A DNA stretch of 64,000 bases from Bacteroidales bacterium (lineage in GTDB: Bacteria > Bacteroidota > Bacteroidia > Bacteroidales > UBA3824), in contig JAKSUC010000008.1 of the NCBI GenBank assembly GCA_024413595.1, positions 27,517 through 91,516 on the forward strand. The letters are read 5' to 3'. Of the stretch, positions 45,284 through 54,987 are shown in pieces. The notes beneath the pieces were generated by a model that searched no databases, was not told where the DNA came from, and saw nothing but the letters and a program-made list of their open reading frames with translations. Each line of letters begins with the position of its first letter. Within the stretch, counting starts at the first letter, position 1. Position numbers and translations under genes: made by a program.

Positions 45284-47056
45284 ATGTTAAATGTAACAAG
45301 AATCTTTGACTTATTGGATTTTTGCTGTGAAACCTATAAACGTACAGATGCATTAGCTTCAAAAATAAATGGAGAATGGCACAAAATCGATTATCACACG
45401 TATCGCGAATATGTAAATAATCTCAGTTATGGACTTTTGGCGATGGGAATGCAAAAGGGAGATACAATTGTTACTATTTCGAACAATTGCCCTGAATGGA
45501 ATTTCGTGGATATGGCTGTTGCTCAAATTGGTGCAATTCACGTTCCTATTTATCCAACAATAAGTTCAAGTGATTATGAATATATTTTAAAACATTGCGA
45601 ATGTAAATTTATTTTTGTTGCAGACAATTCTGCTTACAAAAAAGTTGAAAACGTTGCAAAAAAAATAAATATTATCAAAAAAATAATCTCTTTTTCTAAT
45701 ATAGATAATTTAGAAAATATTTATTCAATAATAGAAAAAGGAAAAAAGAGTAAAATTTATTTTAAAAAAGAACTTGACACTTTAAAACAATCGATAAATA
45801 GCGATGATGTTGTGTCAATAATTTATACATCAGGAACAACTGGTTTATCGAAAGGAGTGATGCTTACTCATAATAATTTTGTAAGCAATTTTACATCAGC
45901 ATCTAATGTAATTTCTAAACTCGACAAAGACAAAGACAAAATAATATCAATATTGCCATTATGTCATGTTTATGAACGTTGTTTCTGTTATATGTATCAA
46001 TATTGTGGTATAGGTATTTATTATGCTCAAAATCTTGGAACAATAGAACATGATATTTGTGAAATACAAGCTAATGGTTGTAACACAGTACCAAGAATTG
46101 CAGAAAAAATTATAGAGCATATAATGAAAGATGGCGCAAAACTGACAGGTTTAAAAAAGAAAATGTTTGACTCCGCAGTAAAACTAGGAAAACAATACGA
46201 ACATTTCAACGCCAATGGTATTTTGTATAACATTAAACACACTATATTAAACGCTTTCATTTATAACAACTGGAAGAAGTATTATTTTGGTGGCAAAATG
46301 AAATTTTTTGGCTGTGGAGGTGCTGCATTGCCTTTATCTCTAAGCCGATTATTATGGGCCGCCGGTATCGAAGTTCAAGAAGGTTATGGACTCACCGAAA
46401 CCTCTCCTATTATTGCACACTCTATTCCTTGCAAATTTGGACATAAATTTTCTTCGGTGGGTCCTATTATTAATGGTGTTTCTGTTATTACTGCTGATGA
46501 TGGTGAAATTTTAGTAAAAGGTCCCAATGTTATGAAAGGTTATTTTAAACAACCTGAATTAACAGCTCAAGTTTTTACTGAAGATGGTTATTTTAAAACT
46601 GGTGATATTGGATATATTTCTACTGGAAAATTTTTACACATAACTGATAGAAAAAAAGACGTTTTTAAAACTTCAGGAGGAAAATATATTGCACCTCAAA
46701 TGCTTGAAGGAAAATTTAAAGAGTCTAAATTGATTTCTCAAATTATGATTATCGGTGAAAATCAAAAATTTGCAAGTGCTATTATTTCTCCTAATTTTGA
46801 TGAACTTAAAATATTAATAAATAATAATAATATTTCTAATCAAGATATAATTAACAACAAAACGGTTATAGACGCTATTGAAAACGAAGTAAAACGTATT
46901 AATAAACTTAATGGTAAAACTGAAGAAATAAAACGTATTAGAATTGTGGCTGATGTTTGGAGTTCAGAAACTGGTGAATTATCACAAACACAAAAACTTA
47001 AGCGAAAAGTTGTTACTGAAAAATATGATAAAATTATTAAAGAAATATATAAATAA
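45284..47056 (+). CDS. long-chain acyl-CoA synthetase (AMP-forming)
   Basis: The 590-residue adenylate-forming enzyme activates fatty acids with ATP and CoA. The AMP-binding P loop is IIYTSGTTGLSKGVMLTH near residues 178-195, the A5 motif is QEGYGLTETSP, the A7 hinge is FKTGDIGYI, and A8 is LHITDRKKDVFKTSGGKYI. The catalytic Lys lies in the C-terminal domain, within the TQKLKRKV stretch. Length and sequence fit the FadD15-type bacterial long-chain synthetases that carry an insertion around residues 270-330. It is a single gene with its own promoter, overlapped by a palindrome that suggests control by a fatty acid- or acyl-CoA-responsive repressor. Confidence 0.92.
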   Translation: MLNVTRIFDLLDFCCETYKRTDALASKINGEWHKIDYHTYREYVNNLSYGLLAMGMQKGDTIVTISNNCPEWNFVDMAVAQIGAIHVPIYPTISSSDYEYILKHCECKFIFVADNSAYKKVENVAKKINIIKKIISFSNIDNLENIYSIIEKGKKSKIYFKKELDTLKQSINSDDVVSIIYTSGTTGLSKGVMLTHNNFVSNFTSASNVISKLDKDKDKIISILPLCHVYERCFCYMYQYCGIGIYYAQNLGTIEHDICEIQANGCNTVPRIAEKIIEHIMKDGAKLTGLKKKMFDSAVKLGKQYEHFNANGILYNIKHTILNAFIYNNWKKYYFGGKMKFFGCGGAALPLSLSRLLWAAGIEVQEGYGLTETSPIIAHSIPCKFGHKFSSVGPIINGVSVITADDGEILVKGPNVMKGYFKQPELTAQVFTEDGYFKTGDIGYISTGKFLHITDRKKDVFKTSGGKYIAPQMLEGKFKESKLISQIMIIGENQKFASAIISPNFDELKILINNNNISNQDIINNKTVIDAIENEVKRINKLNGKTEEIKRIRIVADVWSSETGELSQTQKLKRKVVTEKYDKIIKEIYK

Positions 47057-47130
47057 TTACATTAAAGGAGAAACTAATATACTGAATTCTTCAATTCTAT
47101 TTATTTGACAATAATTTATTAACTTAAAAT

Positions 47131-47170
47131 TGGCGCATTTTGTTTTATATTTACATAATGCGCTTTTTTG
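47131..47170 (+). terminator. probable terminator of the acyl-CoA synthetase gene
   Basis: A 7-bp stem GCGCATT/AATGCGC (47133-47139, 47157-47163) with a 17-nt loop is followed by six T. The large loop lowers confidence. The remaining sequence between the synthetase stop and 47394 is AT-rich with no gene. Confidence 0.6.
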
Positions 47171-47393
47171 TATTGTCAAAAAATTCAATTTTTTAAGAAA
47201 TAATTTCAAAAAAACGATTCTAATACCTAAAATTTAGCAAAAAAAAGTGCATTTCTTATATAAAATAAGTATTGTTTTTATTAAAAAAATAGGGTTTTGT
47301 AAAAAATTTTTTTTTATTATTATTTTTATTATCAATACTTTACCATGAGTAAAATGTTAAAAAAATAGGCAAATAGATTTTTTTTTCTAATAA

Positions 47394-47434
47394 TTTACAT
47401 TTTGGCACGATATTGGCACATTGTCCAATGTAAA
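47394..47434 (+). promoter_or_regulatory. sigma-54-like promoter inside an inverted repeat
   Basis: TTGGCACGATATTGGCA has GG (47404-47405) and GC (47416-47417) 10 bp apart, with the full -24 box TTGGCACG; the -12 box reads TGGCA in place of TTGCA. The same bases form a direct repeat TTGGCAC with 11-bp period. The whole is framed by inverted repeats TTTACATT (47394-47401) and AATGTAAA (47427-47434). It lies 58 nt before the HTH gene. Confidence 0.55.
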
Positions 47435-47491
47435 CAACGAAATTAGTTTACCACAGATAATAATAAATATTAACTAATATTAAAAAACATC

Positions 47492-47701
47492 ATGATGGAA
47501 AATACCATAAGAGTAGAAAGAGCTAAAAAGAGAATTACTCAAGCTGAATTAGCTGAACAAGTAAATGTTTCTAGACAAACAATTCACGCTATTGAAACAG
47601 GAAAATTTATTCCTTCAACAGTTTTAGCACTTAAGATTGCTAGATATTTCGGTGTAAAAATCGAAGATATCTTCATTCTTGACGACGAACCAGTTAAGTA
47701 G
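47492..47701 (+). CDS. small XRE-type HTH regulator
   Basis: The 69-residue protein is almost only a helix-turn-helix domain. The order is IRVERAKKRITQAELAEQV, then the recognition part NVSRQTIHAIETGKFIPS, then LALKIARYFGVKIEDIFIL, the standard XRE/Cro form of the small Bacteroidota and Firmicutes YozG-like regulators. A second ATG (codon 2) could also serve as start. Such genes often lie next to a DUF2178-type membrane gene, which is absent here. The promoter region has a sigma-54-like site and inverted repeats, so it may be controlled by sigma-54 or by itself. A strong terminator follows, so it is a single-gene unit. Confidence 0.88.
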   Translation: MMENTIRVERAKKRITQAELAEQVNVSRQTIHAIETGKFIPSTVLALKIARYFGVKIEDIFILDDEPVK

Positions 47702-47730
47702 TTTGAAAAATTGTCAATGAATTTAAAATT

Positions 47731-47766
47731 AAAAAGAGACTTTTTATTTAAAAAGTCTCTTTTTTT
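47731..47766 (+). terminator. terminator of the HTH gene
   Basis: A perfect 15-bp stem (AAAAAGAGACTTTTT, 47731-47745, with 47750-47764) and 4-nt loop runs into a T tract, 30 nt after the stop. Confidence 0.9.
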
Positions 47767-47801
47767 GTACCTTACCAAATCCTTGTATTTATAATTATTA
47801 A

Positions 47802-47833
47802 CAAAAAAGGCGGAATCTGGAACAGATTCCGCC
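47802..47833 (-). terminator. terminator of the rimP-nusA-infB operon
   Basis: A 10-bp GC-rich stem (GGCGGAATCT, 47809-47818, with AGATTCCGCC, 47824-47833) is followed on the minus strand by six T. It lies 45 nt after the infB stop. Confidence 0.9.
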
Positions 47834-47878
47834 GAGAATGGAATGATAGATGGATGTATTAAGGATGATGATTTATTT

Positions 47879-50800
47879 CTATAATGATTTTTGAACTTCT
47901 TTTTCTTCAAAAGATTCTACAATATCGCCTACTTTAATATCATTAAATTTTTCGATATTTAAACCACATTCCATGCCTTTGGTTACTTCTGAGGCATCGT
48001 CTTTAAAACGTTTTAGAGATCCTAACTCGCCTGTATAAACTACAATACCATCACGAATTATGCGGCATTTATTTTTACGTACAATTTTTCCGTCTTTAAC
48101 AATACAACCTGCAATTGTGCCAACTTTAGAAATTTTGAACAATTCCATTATTTCTGCTGTTCCAACAATTTCTTCTTTAATTTCAGGAGACAACATTCCT
48201 GCCATAGCATCTTTTATGTCGTCGATGGCTGAATATATGATTGAATATAAACGAATATCGATTTCTTCTTTTTCTGCTAATTTCTTAGCACTCATTGAAG
48301 GACGAACTTGGAATCCAATAATAATTGCATTTGATGCACTTGCTAACAATACATCACTTTCTGAAATTTGACCTACTGCTTTGTGAATAACTTTAACTTC
48401 AATTTGTTCTGTTGATAGTTTTTCAAGAGAATCTTGTAATGCTTCAATAGAACCTTGAACATCACCTTTGATAACAATGTTAAGTTCTTTAAAGTCACCA
48501 AGTTTTATTCTACGACCTATATCATCAAGTGTAGGACGTTTATGAGTACGAACACCAATTTCACGTTCAATTTGTTGACGTTGACTAGCTTTTTCACGAG
48601 CAGAACGTTCATCTGGCATAATTTTAAATTTATCACCTGCTTCTGGAGCGCCATCTAATCCTAAAACCAATGCGGGTTCAGCAGGACCTGCTTCTGTAAT
48701 TTTTTTGTTACGCTCGTTAAACATAGCTTTAATTTTACCAGAATGACTTCCAGCCCACATAACATCTCCAATTTTTAGAGTTCCACTATCAACAAGTACG
48801 GTTGCTATATAACCTCTACCTTTATCAAGTGATGCTTCTATAATTGAACCTGTTGCAGGTTTATGATAATTTGCTTTTAATTCAAGCATTTCTGCTTCAA
48901 GAAGAATTCGTTCCAAAAGTTTATCTACATTCATACCTTTTTTAGCAGAAATATCAACAGAACCATATTTACCACCCCATTCTTCTATTAGAAGATTTCG
49001 GTTTGCAAGTTCTTCTTTAATTTTATCAACATTTGCTGCTGGTTTATCAATTTTGTTGATAGCAAAAATAATTGGAACGCCTGCTGCTTGTGCGTGATTG
49101 ATAGCTTCTTCGGTTTGAGGCATTATACTGTCATCAGCAGCAATAACTATAACAGCAATATCTGTGATTTTGGCACCACGGGCACGCATTGCGGTAAATG
49201 CTTCGTGTCCAGGTGTATCTAAGAATGTTATATGTTGACCATTTGGCAATGTTACATTGTAAGCACCAATGTGCTGTGTAATTCCTCCGGCTTCACCTGC
49301 AATAACATTTGTTTTTCTGATATAGTCTAGTAATGAAGTTTTACCATGGTCTACGTGTCCCATTACTGTAACAATAGGAGGACGAGACTCTAAATCATCT
49401 GGATTATCTTGTTCTTGTTCTTCTTCATTGGCATCAGCACTTATAAATTTTGCTTCAAAACCATATTCAGAAGCTAGAATACTAATTATTTCAGCATCAA
49501 GACGTTGGTTTATTGAAATTGTAGTGCCAAGGTCGAAACATGTCATAATTAATTGATTTACATGTACGTTCATCAAAGATGCAAGTTCGTTGGCAGAAAC
49601 AAATTCTGTAACCTTTAATATTTGTTTTTCTTTTTCTTCGTTATTAAGTCTTTCAGCCTCTTTACTTCTTACTTCGTCACGTTTTTCACGACGGTGTTTA
49701 GAAGTTTTACTTTTACCTTTACTATTTGTTAAACGAGCAAGAGTTTCTTTTACTTGTTTGTTAACGTCTTCTTCGGTAACGTCTTTTTTGATTTCTTGCT
49801 TATTACGTTTAAAATCTTTATTTTTATTTTTATTACGACGTTCGTTATTATTGTTATTGTTTTTTTCTTCGCCGTCGTTGTTATTGTTTTGTTTGTTACC
49901 TTTTTTGTTTCCTTTGTTGCGACCTTCGTTTTTAGGTTGACTTTCTTTGTTTTGAATATCAACAAGTTCCTTACCTATTCTACGACGTTTTTTCTTTTTA
50001 CTACTTTTAGAGGTAGGTTTATGTTCGTCGGGCAATTCTATTTTACCAAGAACAGTTGGACCTGTGATTTTTGTATAACTAGGAGCAAATATTTGTTCTT
50101 CATTTAACGAAGAAGATGCTGAATTTGTAGATACAGAATTATTAGCATTTTGATTGTTTTTATCATTTTGCTGATTTCTATTATCTTGATTTTGACGATC
50201 ATCTCTTCTATCTTTTTTATTAGGTCTTGTTTTTTGATTTAAAGAATCAAGATCTAATTTACCAACAACCTTAACATTTTTATCATTGTTATTATTATTA
50301 TTGTTTTTTTGTTGGTTTTGTTGATTTTGTTTTTTCTGATTGTCAAATCTTTGCTCTTTATGTTCAGATTTTTGTTGTTGATTATTATTTTGACCCTCTT
50401 TTTTAGGGTTTTGATTATTCTGAACATTCTGATTTTTCTGATTATTATTTTGATAATTCTGATTATTACTGTTACCAGAATTATTTTTACCAGAATTTTC
50501 GTTTTGTTGATTATTGTTTTTAGACTTATTATTTTGGTCTAAATCAATTTTGCCAATTACTTTAACTTCCTTTTTGTCATTGGGAGTGTTGTTTGTATTA
50601 GCTTTTTGTTGTTTATTAGCTGCTTTTTTTTGTTCGTTTTCAGCCGAAATAGCTTCTTTTCTTTTTTTCTCTTCTTCAGCTTGACGTTCCATTTGTTTTT
50701 TAGCTTGAATGTCAGAGCTAAATTCCTTAATTAGTAAAGAGTGTTGAGTAGCATCAATCTTAGTATTAGGATTATTGTCTATATCAAACCCCTTTTTCTT

Positions 50801-50884
50801 AAGAAAGTCTACAATTGTATTAACACCAACGTTTAATTCTCTAGCTATTTTATTAATTCTTATGTCCTTGTTATCTTGTCCCAT
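47879..50884 (-). CDS. infB: translation initiation factor IF-2
   Basis: The 1001-residue GTPase places initiator tRNA on the 30S subunit. The N-terminal IF2-N helix bundle is at residues 1-50 ([20 protein letters not shown]). Residues 60-430 are a long low-complexity region of Asn, Gln and Lys with short homopolymer runs. The G domain begins near residue 505: [41 protein letters not shown]. Domains II-IV follow with [18 protein letters not shown] and the C-terminal [13 protein letters not shown] block. Length is at the upper end for the family because of the Asn/Gln-rich linker. It is the last gene of the rimP-nusA-infB operon, 70 nt after nusA, with a GC-rich terminator. Confidence 0.97.
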   Translation of the reverse strand: MGQDNKDIRINKIARELNVGVNTIVDFLKKKGFDIDNNPNTKIDATQHSLLIKEFSSDIQAKKQMERQAEEEKKRKEAISAENEQKKAANKQQKANTNNTPNDKKEVKVIGKIDLDQNNKSKNNNQQNENSGKNNSGNSNNQNYQNNNQKNQNVQNNQNPKKEGQNNNQQQKSEHKEQRFDNQKKQNQQNQQKNNNNNNNDKNVKVVGKLDLDSLNQKTRPNKKDRRDDRQNQDNRNQQNDKNNQNANNSVSTNSASSSLNEEQIFAPSYTKITGPTVLGKIELPDEHKPTSKSSKKKKRRRIGKELVDIQNKESQPKNEGRNKGNKKGNKQNNNNDGEEKNNNNNNERRNKNKNKDFKRNKQEIKKDVTEEDVNKQVKETLARLTNSKGKSKTSKHRREKRDEVRSKEAERLNNEEKEKQILKVTEFVSANELASLMNVHVNQLIMTCFDLGTTISINQRLDAEIISILASEYGFEAKFISADANEEEQEQDNPDDLESRPPIVTVMGHVDHGKTSLLDYIRKTNVIAGEAGGITQHIGAYNVTLPNGQHITFLDTPGHEAFTAMRARGAKITDIAVIVIAADDSIMPQTEEAINHAQAAGVPIIFAINKIDKPAANVDKIKEELANRNLLIEEWGGKYGSVDISAKKGMNVDKLLERILLEAEMLELKANYHKPATGSIIEASLDKGRGYIATVLVDSGTLKIGDVMWAGSHSGKIKAMFNERNKKITEAGPAEPALVLGLDGAPEAGDKFKIMPDERSAREKASQRQQIEREIGVRTHKRPTLDDIGRRIKLGDFKELNIVIKGDVQGSIEALQDSLEKLSTEQIEVKVIHKAVGQISESDVLLASASNAIIIGFQVRPSMSAKKLAEKEEIDIRLYSIIYSAIDDIKDAMAGMLSPEIKEEIVGTAEIMELFKISKVGTIAGCIVKDGKIVRKNKCRIIRDGIVVYTGELGSLKRFKDDASEVTKGMECGLNIEKFNDIKVGDIVESFEEKEVQKSL

Positions 50885-50954
50885 TATTGGAAATTAAAGT
50901 TTTTCAGCAAATCTTATTTTATAACGTATCAATGTTTTGCAAAGGTAGAAAAAA

Positions 50955-52190
50955 TTATTCAAATTCTGCCTTTAAAATATTCAAAACATCATCAATAGTT
51001 TCTTCTTCAAGGTCGGTACGTCTTATAAGTTCATCACGAGAAATATTAAGAACGTTTTTAGCAGTGTCGCAACCTATGCCTTTAAGTGCATCAATAATCC
51101 AACCTTCAATTTCGTCTGCAAATTCATCAAGATCAACGTCTTCTTCACCTTCTTCAATGTCTCTATAAACTTCAATATCGTAACCAGTAAGTTGAGTAGC
51201 AAGTTTAATATTAGCCCCCATTTTACCAATTGCTTTAGACACTTCTTCTGGATCAAGATAAACTTCTGCCTTTTTATCAGCGTCGTTGATTTTGATAGTA
51301 TTAATTCTTGCAGGGTTTAGTGCACGTTGAACGTAAAGTTGAGAATTATTAGAATAATTAACAACGTCGATATTTTCGTTTCTTAGTTCACGGACAATAC
51401 CATGAATTCTAGAACCTTTCATACCAACACAAGCACCAACAGGATCTATTCTGTCGTCGTAGCTTTCAACAGCTACTTTTGCTCTTTCACCTGGTATTCT
51501 AACAATTTTCTTAATTGTTATTAAACCATCACAAATTTCAGGAACTTCAAGTTCAAATAATCTTTCAAGGAAAGTAGGTGCTGTTCTTGAAAGAATGATA
51601 GAAGGAGAACCGTTTTTCATTTCTACTTGATAAATAACGGCTCTTAAATTGTCGCCTTTTCTGAAAAAGTCAGAAGGTATTTGTTCGTTTTTAGGCAATA
51701 GAAGTTCGTTTCCTTCATCGTCAAGAATAAGAATTTCACGTTTCCATACTTGATAAACTTCGCCTGCAACGATTTCTCCGATTTTACTCTTATATTTTTC
51801 GTAGAGTTTTTCTTTTTCTAATTCAAGAATTTTAGCGGTAAGATTTTGACGTAGTGTTAAAATATTACGTCTACCAAAATCTCTGAAAGGTACTTCGTCT
51901 GTTACCTCTTCGTCAATTTCGTAGTCTTCATCAATTTTCTTAGCTTCGCTTAGAGATATTTCAAGGTTGGGATCTTGCATATCAGAGTCTTCTACAACTA
52001 CGCGATTTCTCCATATTTCAAGGTCGCCCTTGTCGATATTGATAATAATGTCAAAGTTTTCGTCGGTGCCGTACATTTTTGCAAGGATACTTCTGAATAC
52101 TTCTTCGATTACGCGCATCATTGTTGCACGGTCGATACTTTTCTGTTCCTTGAATTCGGCAAAAGTTTCTATCAGATTATTGATTTCCAT
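50955..52190 (-). CDS. nusA: transcription factor NusA
   Basis: The 411-residue elongation factor modulates pausing, termination and antitermination. The N-terminal polymerase-binding domain covers residues 1-125 (MEINNLIETFAEFKEQKSID), S1 about 130-200 (GEIVAGEVYQVWKREILILD), then two KH domains with DPVGACVGMKGSRIHGIVREL and AIGKMGANIKLATQLTGYDIEVY. The C-terminus has one helix-hairpin-helix-like segment after an acidic stretch, shorter than in E. coli, as usual in Bacteroidota. It lies between rimP (20 nt) and infB. Confidence 0.97.
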   Translation of the reverse strand: MEINNLIETFAEFKEQKSIDRATMMRVIEEVFRSILAKMYGTDENFDIIINIDKGDLEIWRNRVVVEDSDMQDPNLEISLSEAKKIDEDYEIDEEVTDEVPFRDFGRRNILTLRQNLTAKILELEKEKLYEKYKSKIGEIVAGEVYQVWKREILILDDEGNELLLPKNEQIPSDFFRKGDNLRAVIYQVEMKNGSPSIILSRTAPTFLERLFELEVPEICDGLITIKKIVRIPGERAKVAVESYDDRIDPVGACVGMKGSRIHGIVRELRNENIDVVNYSNNSQLYVQRALNPARINTIKINDADKKAEVYLDPEEVSKAIGKMGANIKLATQLTGYDIEVYRDIEEGEEDVDLDEFADEIEGWIIDALKGIGCDTAKNVLNISRDELIRRTDLEEETIDDVLNILKAEFE

Positions 52191-52210
52191 TTTCTTAACC
52201 GCCTGAAGTT

Positions 52211-52672
52211 TTATTTAAACGTAAGTTTTAATTTTGTCGATTTTATATCAGCATAGCTGATGGTATTGTCAGTTTCTACTTTGGTTCGTTTACCGTTGAT
52301 TTTTTCGGTTTTGGTTACCTTAATAGTTACTGTTTCTGTTTCTACTTTTGATATTGTTCCTTGTAGTTTTTCGCCATCTATCATTAAAACGTCAACTTGT
52401 TTTCCTATATTTTTTTGATATTGACGTAATATTTTAAATGGTTCTGTTAGTCCAGGACTTGATACTTCGAGTTCAAAGTCTTCTTGATCACGATTTAATA
52501 AGGCTTCTAATTTATTGCTTATTTCACCGCATTCATCTATGGTTATTCCTTTGTCTGTGTCGGCTTTTATTGTTATAACATTATCGTTTGATACATGCAC
52601 ACTTACAAAAAAATATTCATTAAAGTCTGAATTTTCTTCTAATAATTTTTTAATACTTTGCTCTGATATCAT
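52211..52672 (-). CDS. rimP: ribosome maturation factor RimP
   Basis: The 153-residue protein assists 30S subunit assembly. The N-terminal alpha/beta domain has FFVSVHVSNDNVITIKADTD and the ITIDECGEISNKLEALL helix; the loop FELEVSSPGLTEPFK is the family signature. The C-terminal SH3-like barrel is QVDVLMIDGEKLQGTISKVE. It is the first gene of the rimP-nusA-infB operon and its leader carries a 5'-proximal hairpin and a good promoter. Confidence 0.95.
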   Translation of the reverse strand: MISEQSIKKLLEENSDFNEYFFVSVHVSNDNVITIKADTDKGITIDECGEISNKLEALLNRDQEDFELEVSSPGLTEPFKILRQYQKNIGKQVDVLMIDGEKLQGTISKVETETVTIKVTKTEKINGKRTKVETDNTISYADIKSTKLKLTFK

Positions 52673-52693
52673 ATTGTTTTTTTACAAATAAAT

Positions 52694-52716
52694 GAGGGGA
52701 CTTGAAAGGTCCCCTC
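52694..52716 (-). other. 5'-leader hairpin before rimP
   Basis: GAGGGGAC pairs with GTCCCCTC (8 bp, 7-nt loop). The predicted start near 52725 puts it at the very 5' end of the operon mRNA. No T tract follows, so it is more likely a stability or control element than a terminator. Confidence 0.6.
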
Positions 52717-52731
52717 TCTCTGTTTTGACTG

Positions 52732-52761
52732 CAAATTTAGTCATTTATTTTATCTTACAAA
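52732..52761 (-). promoter_or_regulatory. promoter of the rimP-nusA-infB operon
   Basis: On the minus strand TTTG (52761-52758), an 18-nt spacer and TAAATTTG (52739-52732) match the Bacteroidetes consensus. It gives a leader of about 53 nt. Confidence 0.75.
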
Positions 52762-52837
52762 AATTATTTTTATTTTTTAATTCATAATTTATTTTATTTT
52801 CTTTTATTTATCGTATTTGATAATGATTTTTATATTT

Positions 52838-54082
52838 TTATTTTTGCTTTTTTAACTCTATTTCTCTATATATTTTTAACAATTGTTTTGTGTCTAATGT
52901 TTGTTCTGATATTCCTATTTTGTTTAATATATAAAGTGATGCTTGCTCTACTCCAATTTTTGAGAGTTGATTTTCGTGTATATAGTTTAAAAATTTTAAT
53001 AATCTAAATGCGTCAAACCATGTAAAAAATCTCTGCATAAATGTTTTTTCGGTTGTGCTATTATTTTTCATATTATCAATAGCTTTAAAAAAATCATTTT
53101 GTTCTAAATATAATTTTAGTCTTGAATCTATATCTACTTGATTGTTTGTTCTAAAATTATGTGCTGTTTCAAAAAAACGTTTTAAAATTTCAAACGCTTC
53201 GGGATTATACACCAAATATTGTTCACAATCGGTACACATTTTAGTTATTGAAGCTCCGGTTCCAAATGGAACTCTTATTGAGCATCTAGGAGATGGATAA
53301 ACTTGTGCAGTGTTTAATTCTCCAAATCTTTGACGTGGTATTATTTTTTGAAGAAAATAAAAATCTTCTCCAGCTTGTCTTCTATTCATTCCTCCTTCTG
53401 CTGTGTAAACGTAAGCTTTTACTGCAAATGCAGATCCTATTGTATGATAGGCAAATGGGAATTTCGAATACTTTTGTGCTTGTAGATAATATCTTAGATA
53501 TAATTCGTATTTTGCTATTGCTTTATAATTTTCTTGTGGATATTCTTCTCCCTCTAATGGATGTTCAAAATATATTGATATTGCTTCTTTTTTAGGATTT
53601 TTTATAAAATATTGTTCTATTTGATATAAATATTCATAATTGCAAAGGCTGTCAGCGTCAAAATTAACTATAATACCGCTTTTGTTTTCAATTTGATCAA
53701 AACGTCTAACGGCTTCGTCCATACCTATTTTTCGTGCAAAGCCAACTCCTGCATGCTTTTTAGGTAAATTTGGGCGATGAATACAATATATTTTTATATC
53801 TCTTCTAGTGTTTTGTGAAGATATAGTATTTACAGTTTCGATTGTTGATTGATTTTGGTTTAATACCTCTTCGGAAGCATTTTCTGGAGAATTTACAACA
53901 ACTATAACTTCAACAGGATATTGTGTTGGTTTACACTTTAATAATGCTAATAATGATGGAGCTATATTGGGTTCGTTATAACTAGGAATAACTACTATTG
54001 TTTTGGTTTCTGGATTTGGCAATTCTTTTATGTGAGCATCAAATACATTAAACCTATTATAATATGTATCAAAACACTGCAT
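52838..54082 (-). CDS. family 2 glycosyltransferase
   Basis: The 414-residue cytosolic GT-A enzyme has a GT2 N-terminal fold: TIVVIPSYNEPNIAPSLLAL, VEVIVVVNSPENA, a nucleotide-sugar segment, and the DxD-like metal site GIIVNFDADSLCNYEYL near residue 150. The acceptor part has YHTIGSAFAVKAYVY, then GGMNRRQAGEDFYFLQK (the GT2 ED base motif). A helical C-terminal part of 120 residues has no known pattern, and no TM helices are present. The ATG at 54082 is used because it leads directly into the first conserved strand; an upstream ATG at 54130 would place the start inside the terminator of the preceding gene. Donor and acceptor unknown. Confidence 0.8.
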   Translation of the reverse strand: MQCFDTYYNRFNVFDAHIKELPNPETKTIVVIPSYNEPNIAPSLLALLKCKPTQYPVEVIVVVNSPENASEEVLNQNQSTIETVNTISSQNTRRDIKIYCIHRPNLPKKHAGVGFARKIGMDEAVRRFDQIENKSGIIVNFDADSLCNYEYLYQIEQYFIKNPKKEAISIYFEHPLEGEEYPQENYKAIAKYELYLRYYLQAQKYSKFPFAYHTIGSAFAVKAYVYTAEGGMNRRQAGEDFYFLQKIIPRQRFGELNTAQVYPSPRCSIRVPFGTGASITKMCTDCEQYLVYNPEAFEILKRFFETAHNFRTNNQVDIDSRLKLYLEQNDFFKAIDNMKNNSTTEKTFMQRFFTWFDAFRLLKFLNYIHENQLSKIGVEQASLYILNKIGISEQTLDTKQLLKIYREIELKKQK

Positions 54083-54084
54083 AA

Positions 54085-54136
54085 TAAAAAAAAGATTTTT
54101 GATTTTTAAACAATAATATCTAAAAATCAAAAATCT
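54085..54136 (-). terminator. terminator of the OmpH-like gene
   Basis: A perfect 16-bp stem (54093-54108 with 54121-54136; AGATTTTTGATTTTTA) and 12-nt loop is followed on the minus strand by eight T. It starts 20 nt after the stop at 54157. Confidence 0.9.
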
Positions 54137-54156
54137 ATCTATAAAAATTTATAAAA

Positions 54157-54771
54157 TTAGTTTGCTAAAGAATCTACATTAAGAGTTGTTGTAGAACCTT
54201 GATATCTTTTGTTTAATGCTTTAAGAATATCTTCGGTAATATCAGCTTTTTTATCACCATATAATAAAACACCACCAAGATTATTACTTAAAATAAATTT
54301 ATAACCTTTTTCAGCATTATATATGTCAACATAATTTTTTATGCTATCATAAACCATTTTAGAAATTTTAGATTGGTCGTCGCTTAGTTCCATTAATTTT
54401 TCGTCACGCCAATTCATAAGTTTTTGTTGTTCAACTTGAAGATTTTGTTGAACTTCTTGAGCTCTTGTTGGAGTTATAAGGTTTTTGTTGTATTGATTTT
54501 GTAAATCTAATGCCTTACGTTCAAGAGATTTTGCTTTTGATTGAAAATCTTGTTCTAATTCGTTTTGTTTGGTCATTAGTTGTGTACTAAGATCATTATA
54601 CAAATCATATTTGTCAATAAGGCTATCCATATTAACGTAAGCAATATCTGAAGAAGAAACTGATGCTGATGTATTAGATGCACCATTATTTCCATTGCTA
54701 CAGCTCATTATAGCTGAACATACTACTGCAAATGCAAATGCTTTTGCTACTGAAAAAATTGTTTTATTCAT
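54157..54771 (-). CDS. OmpH/Skp-family lipoprotein
   Basis: The 204-residue protein has a signal ending in the lipobox AIMSC (Cys24), unlike classical soluble Skp. After a Ser/Asn/Ala linker comes SDIAYVNMDSLIDKYDLYND, the Skp N-terminal strand-helix. A long coiled coil follows (residues 60-150), then YDSIKNYVDIYNAEKGYKFILSNN, the returning helix and final strands. The three-domain Skp layout (small body with long tentacles) is clear. Skp traps unfolded outer-membrane proteins in the periplasm; the lipid anchor would hold this one at a membrane. It is monocistronic with a good promoter and terminator. Confidence 0.88.
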   Translation of the reverse strand: MNKTIFSVAKAFAFAVVCSAIMSCSNGNNGASNTSASVSSSDIAYVNMDSLIDKYDLYNDLSTQLMTKQNELEQDFQSKAKSLERKALDLQNQYNKNLITPTRAQEVQQNLQVEQQKLMNWRDEKLMELSDDQSKISKMVYDSIKNYVDIYNAEKGYKFILSNNLGGVLLYGDKKADITEDILKALNKRYQGSTTTLNVDSLAN

Positions 54772-54835
54772 TGTCTTTTCTTATTATAATAATTCCATTT
54801 TTTATTTTTTAGAAATATAAATCTAAAATTTTTGG

Positions 54836-54868
54836 CAAATATATAACGTTTATAACTTATTGACCAAA
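54836..54868 (-). promoter_or_regulatory. promoter of the OmpH-like gene
   Basis: On the minus strand TTTG (54868-54865), a 21-nt spacer and TATATTTG (54843-54836) fit the Bacteroidetes consensus. The -7 element is 65 nt before the ATG. Confidence 0.75.
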
Positions 54869-54929
54869 GTTTGACGTTAAATTTTGCATATTGATGAATA
54901 AAACTTTTTTTTAAACAAACTAATAATTA

Positions 54930-54937
54930 TAAATTTG
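54930..54937 (+). promoter_or_regulatory. Bacteroidetes -7 element for the DUF5606 gene
   Basis: TAAATTTG fits TAnnTTTG, 50 nt before the ATG at 54988. Only a T run lies at the -33 position. Confidence 0.5.
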
Positions 54938-54987
54938 CGCTCTGAAAAATGGCGAAATTAACCGCTAATAAATAAATATAATTAAAC

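Noticed and set aside
47060..47100. A small gene after a good AAAGGAG sequence at 47065
   Set aside because: No ATG, GTG or TTG with a useful frame follows at proper distance; the frame closes within ten codons.
49590..50542. Hydrophobic plus-strand frames opposite infB
   Set aside because: They arise from the Asn/Lys/Gln codons of the IF-2 linker read in reverse, not from real membrane proteins.
54831..54860. A sigma-54 site near TTTTTGGCAAATATATAACG
   Set aside because: The GG is not followed by GC at 10 bp; the sequence is explained by the vegetative promoter of the OmpH-like gene on the other strand.
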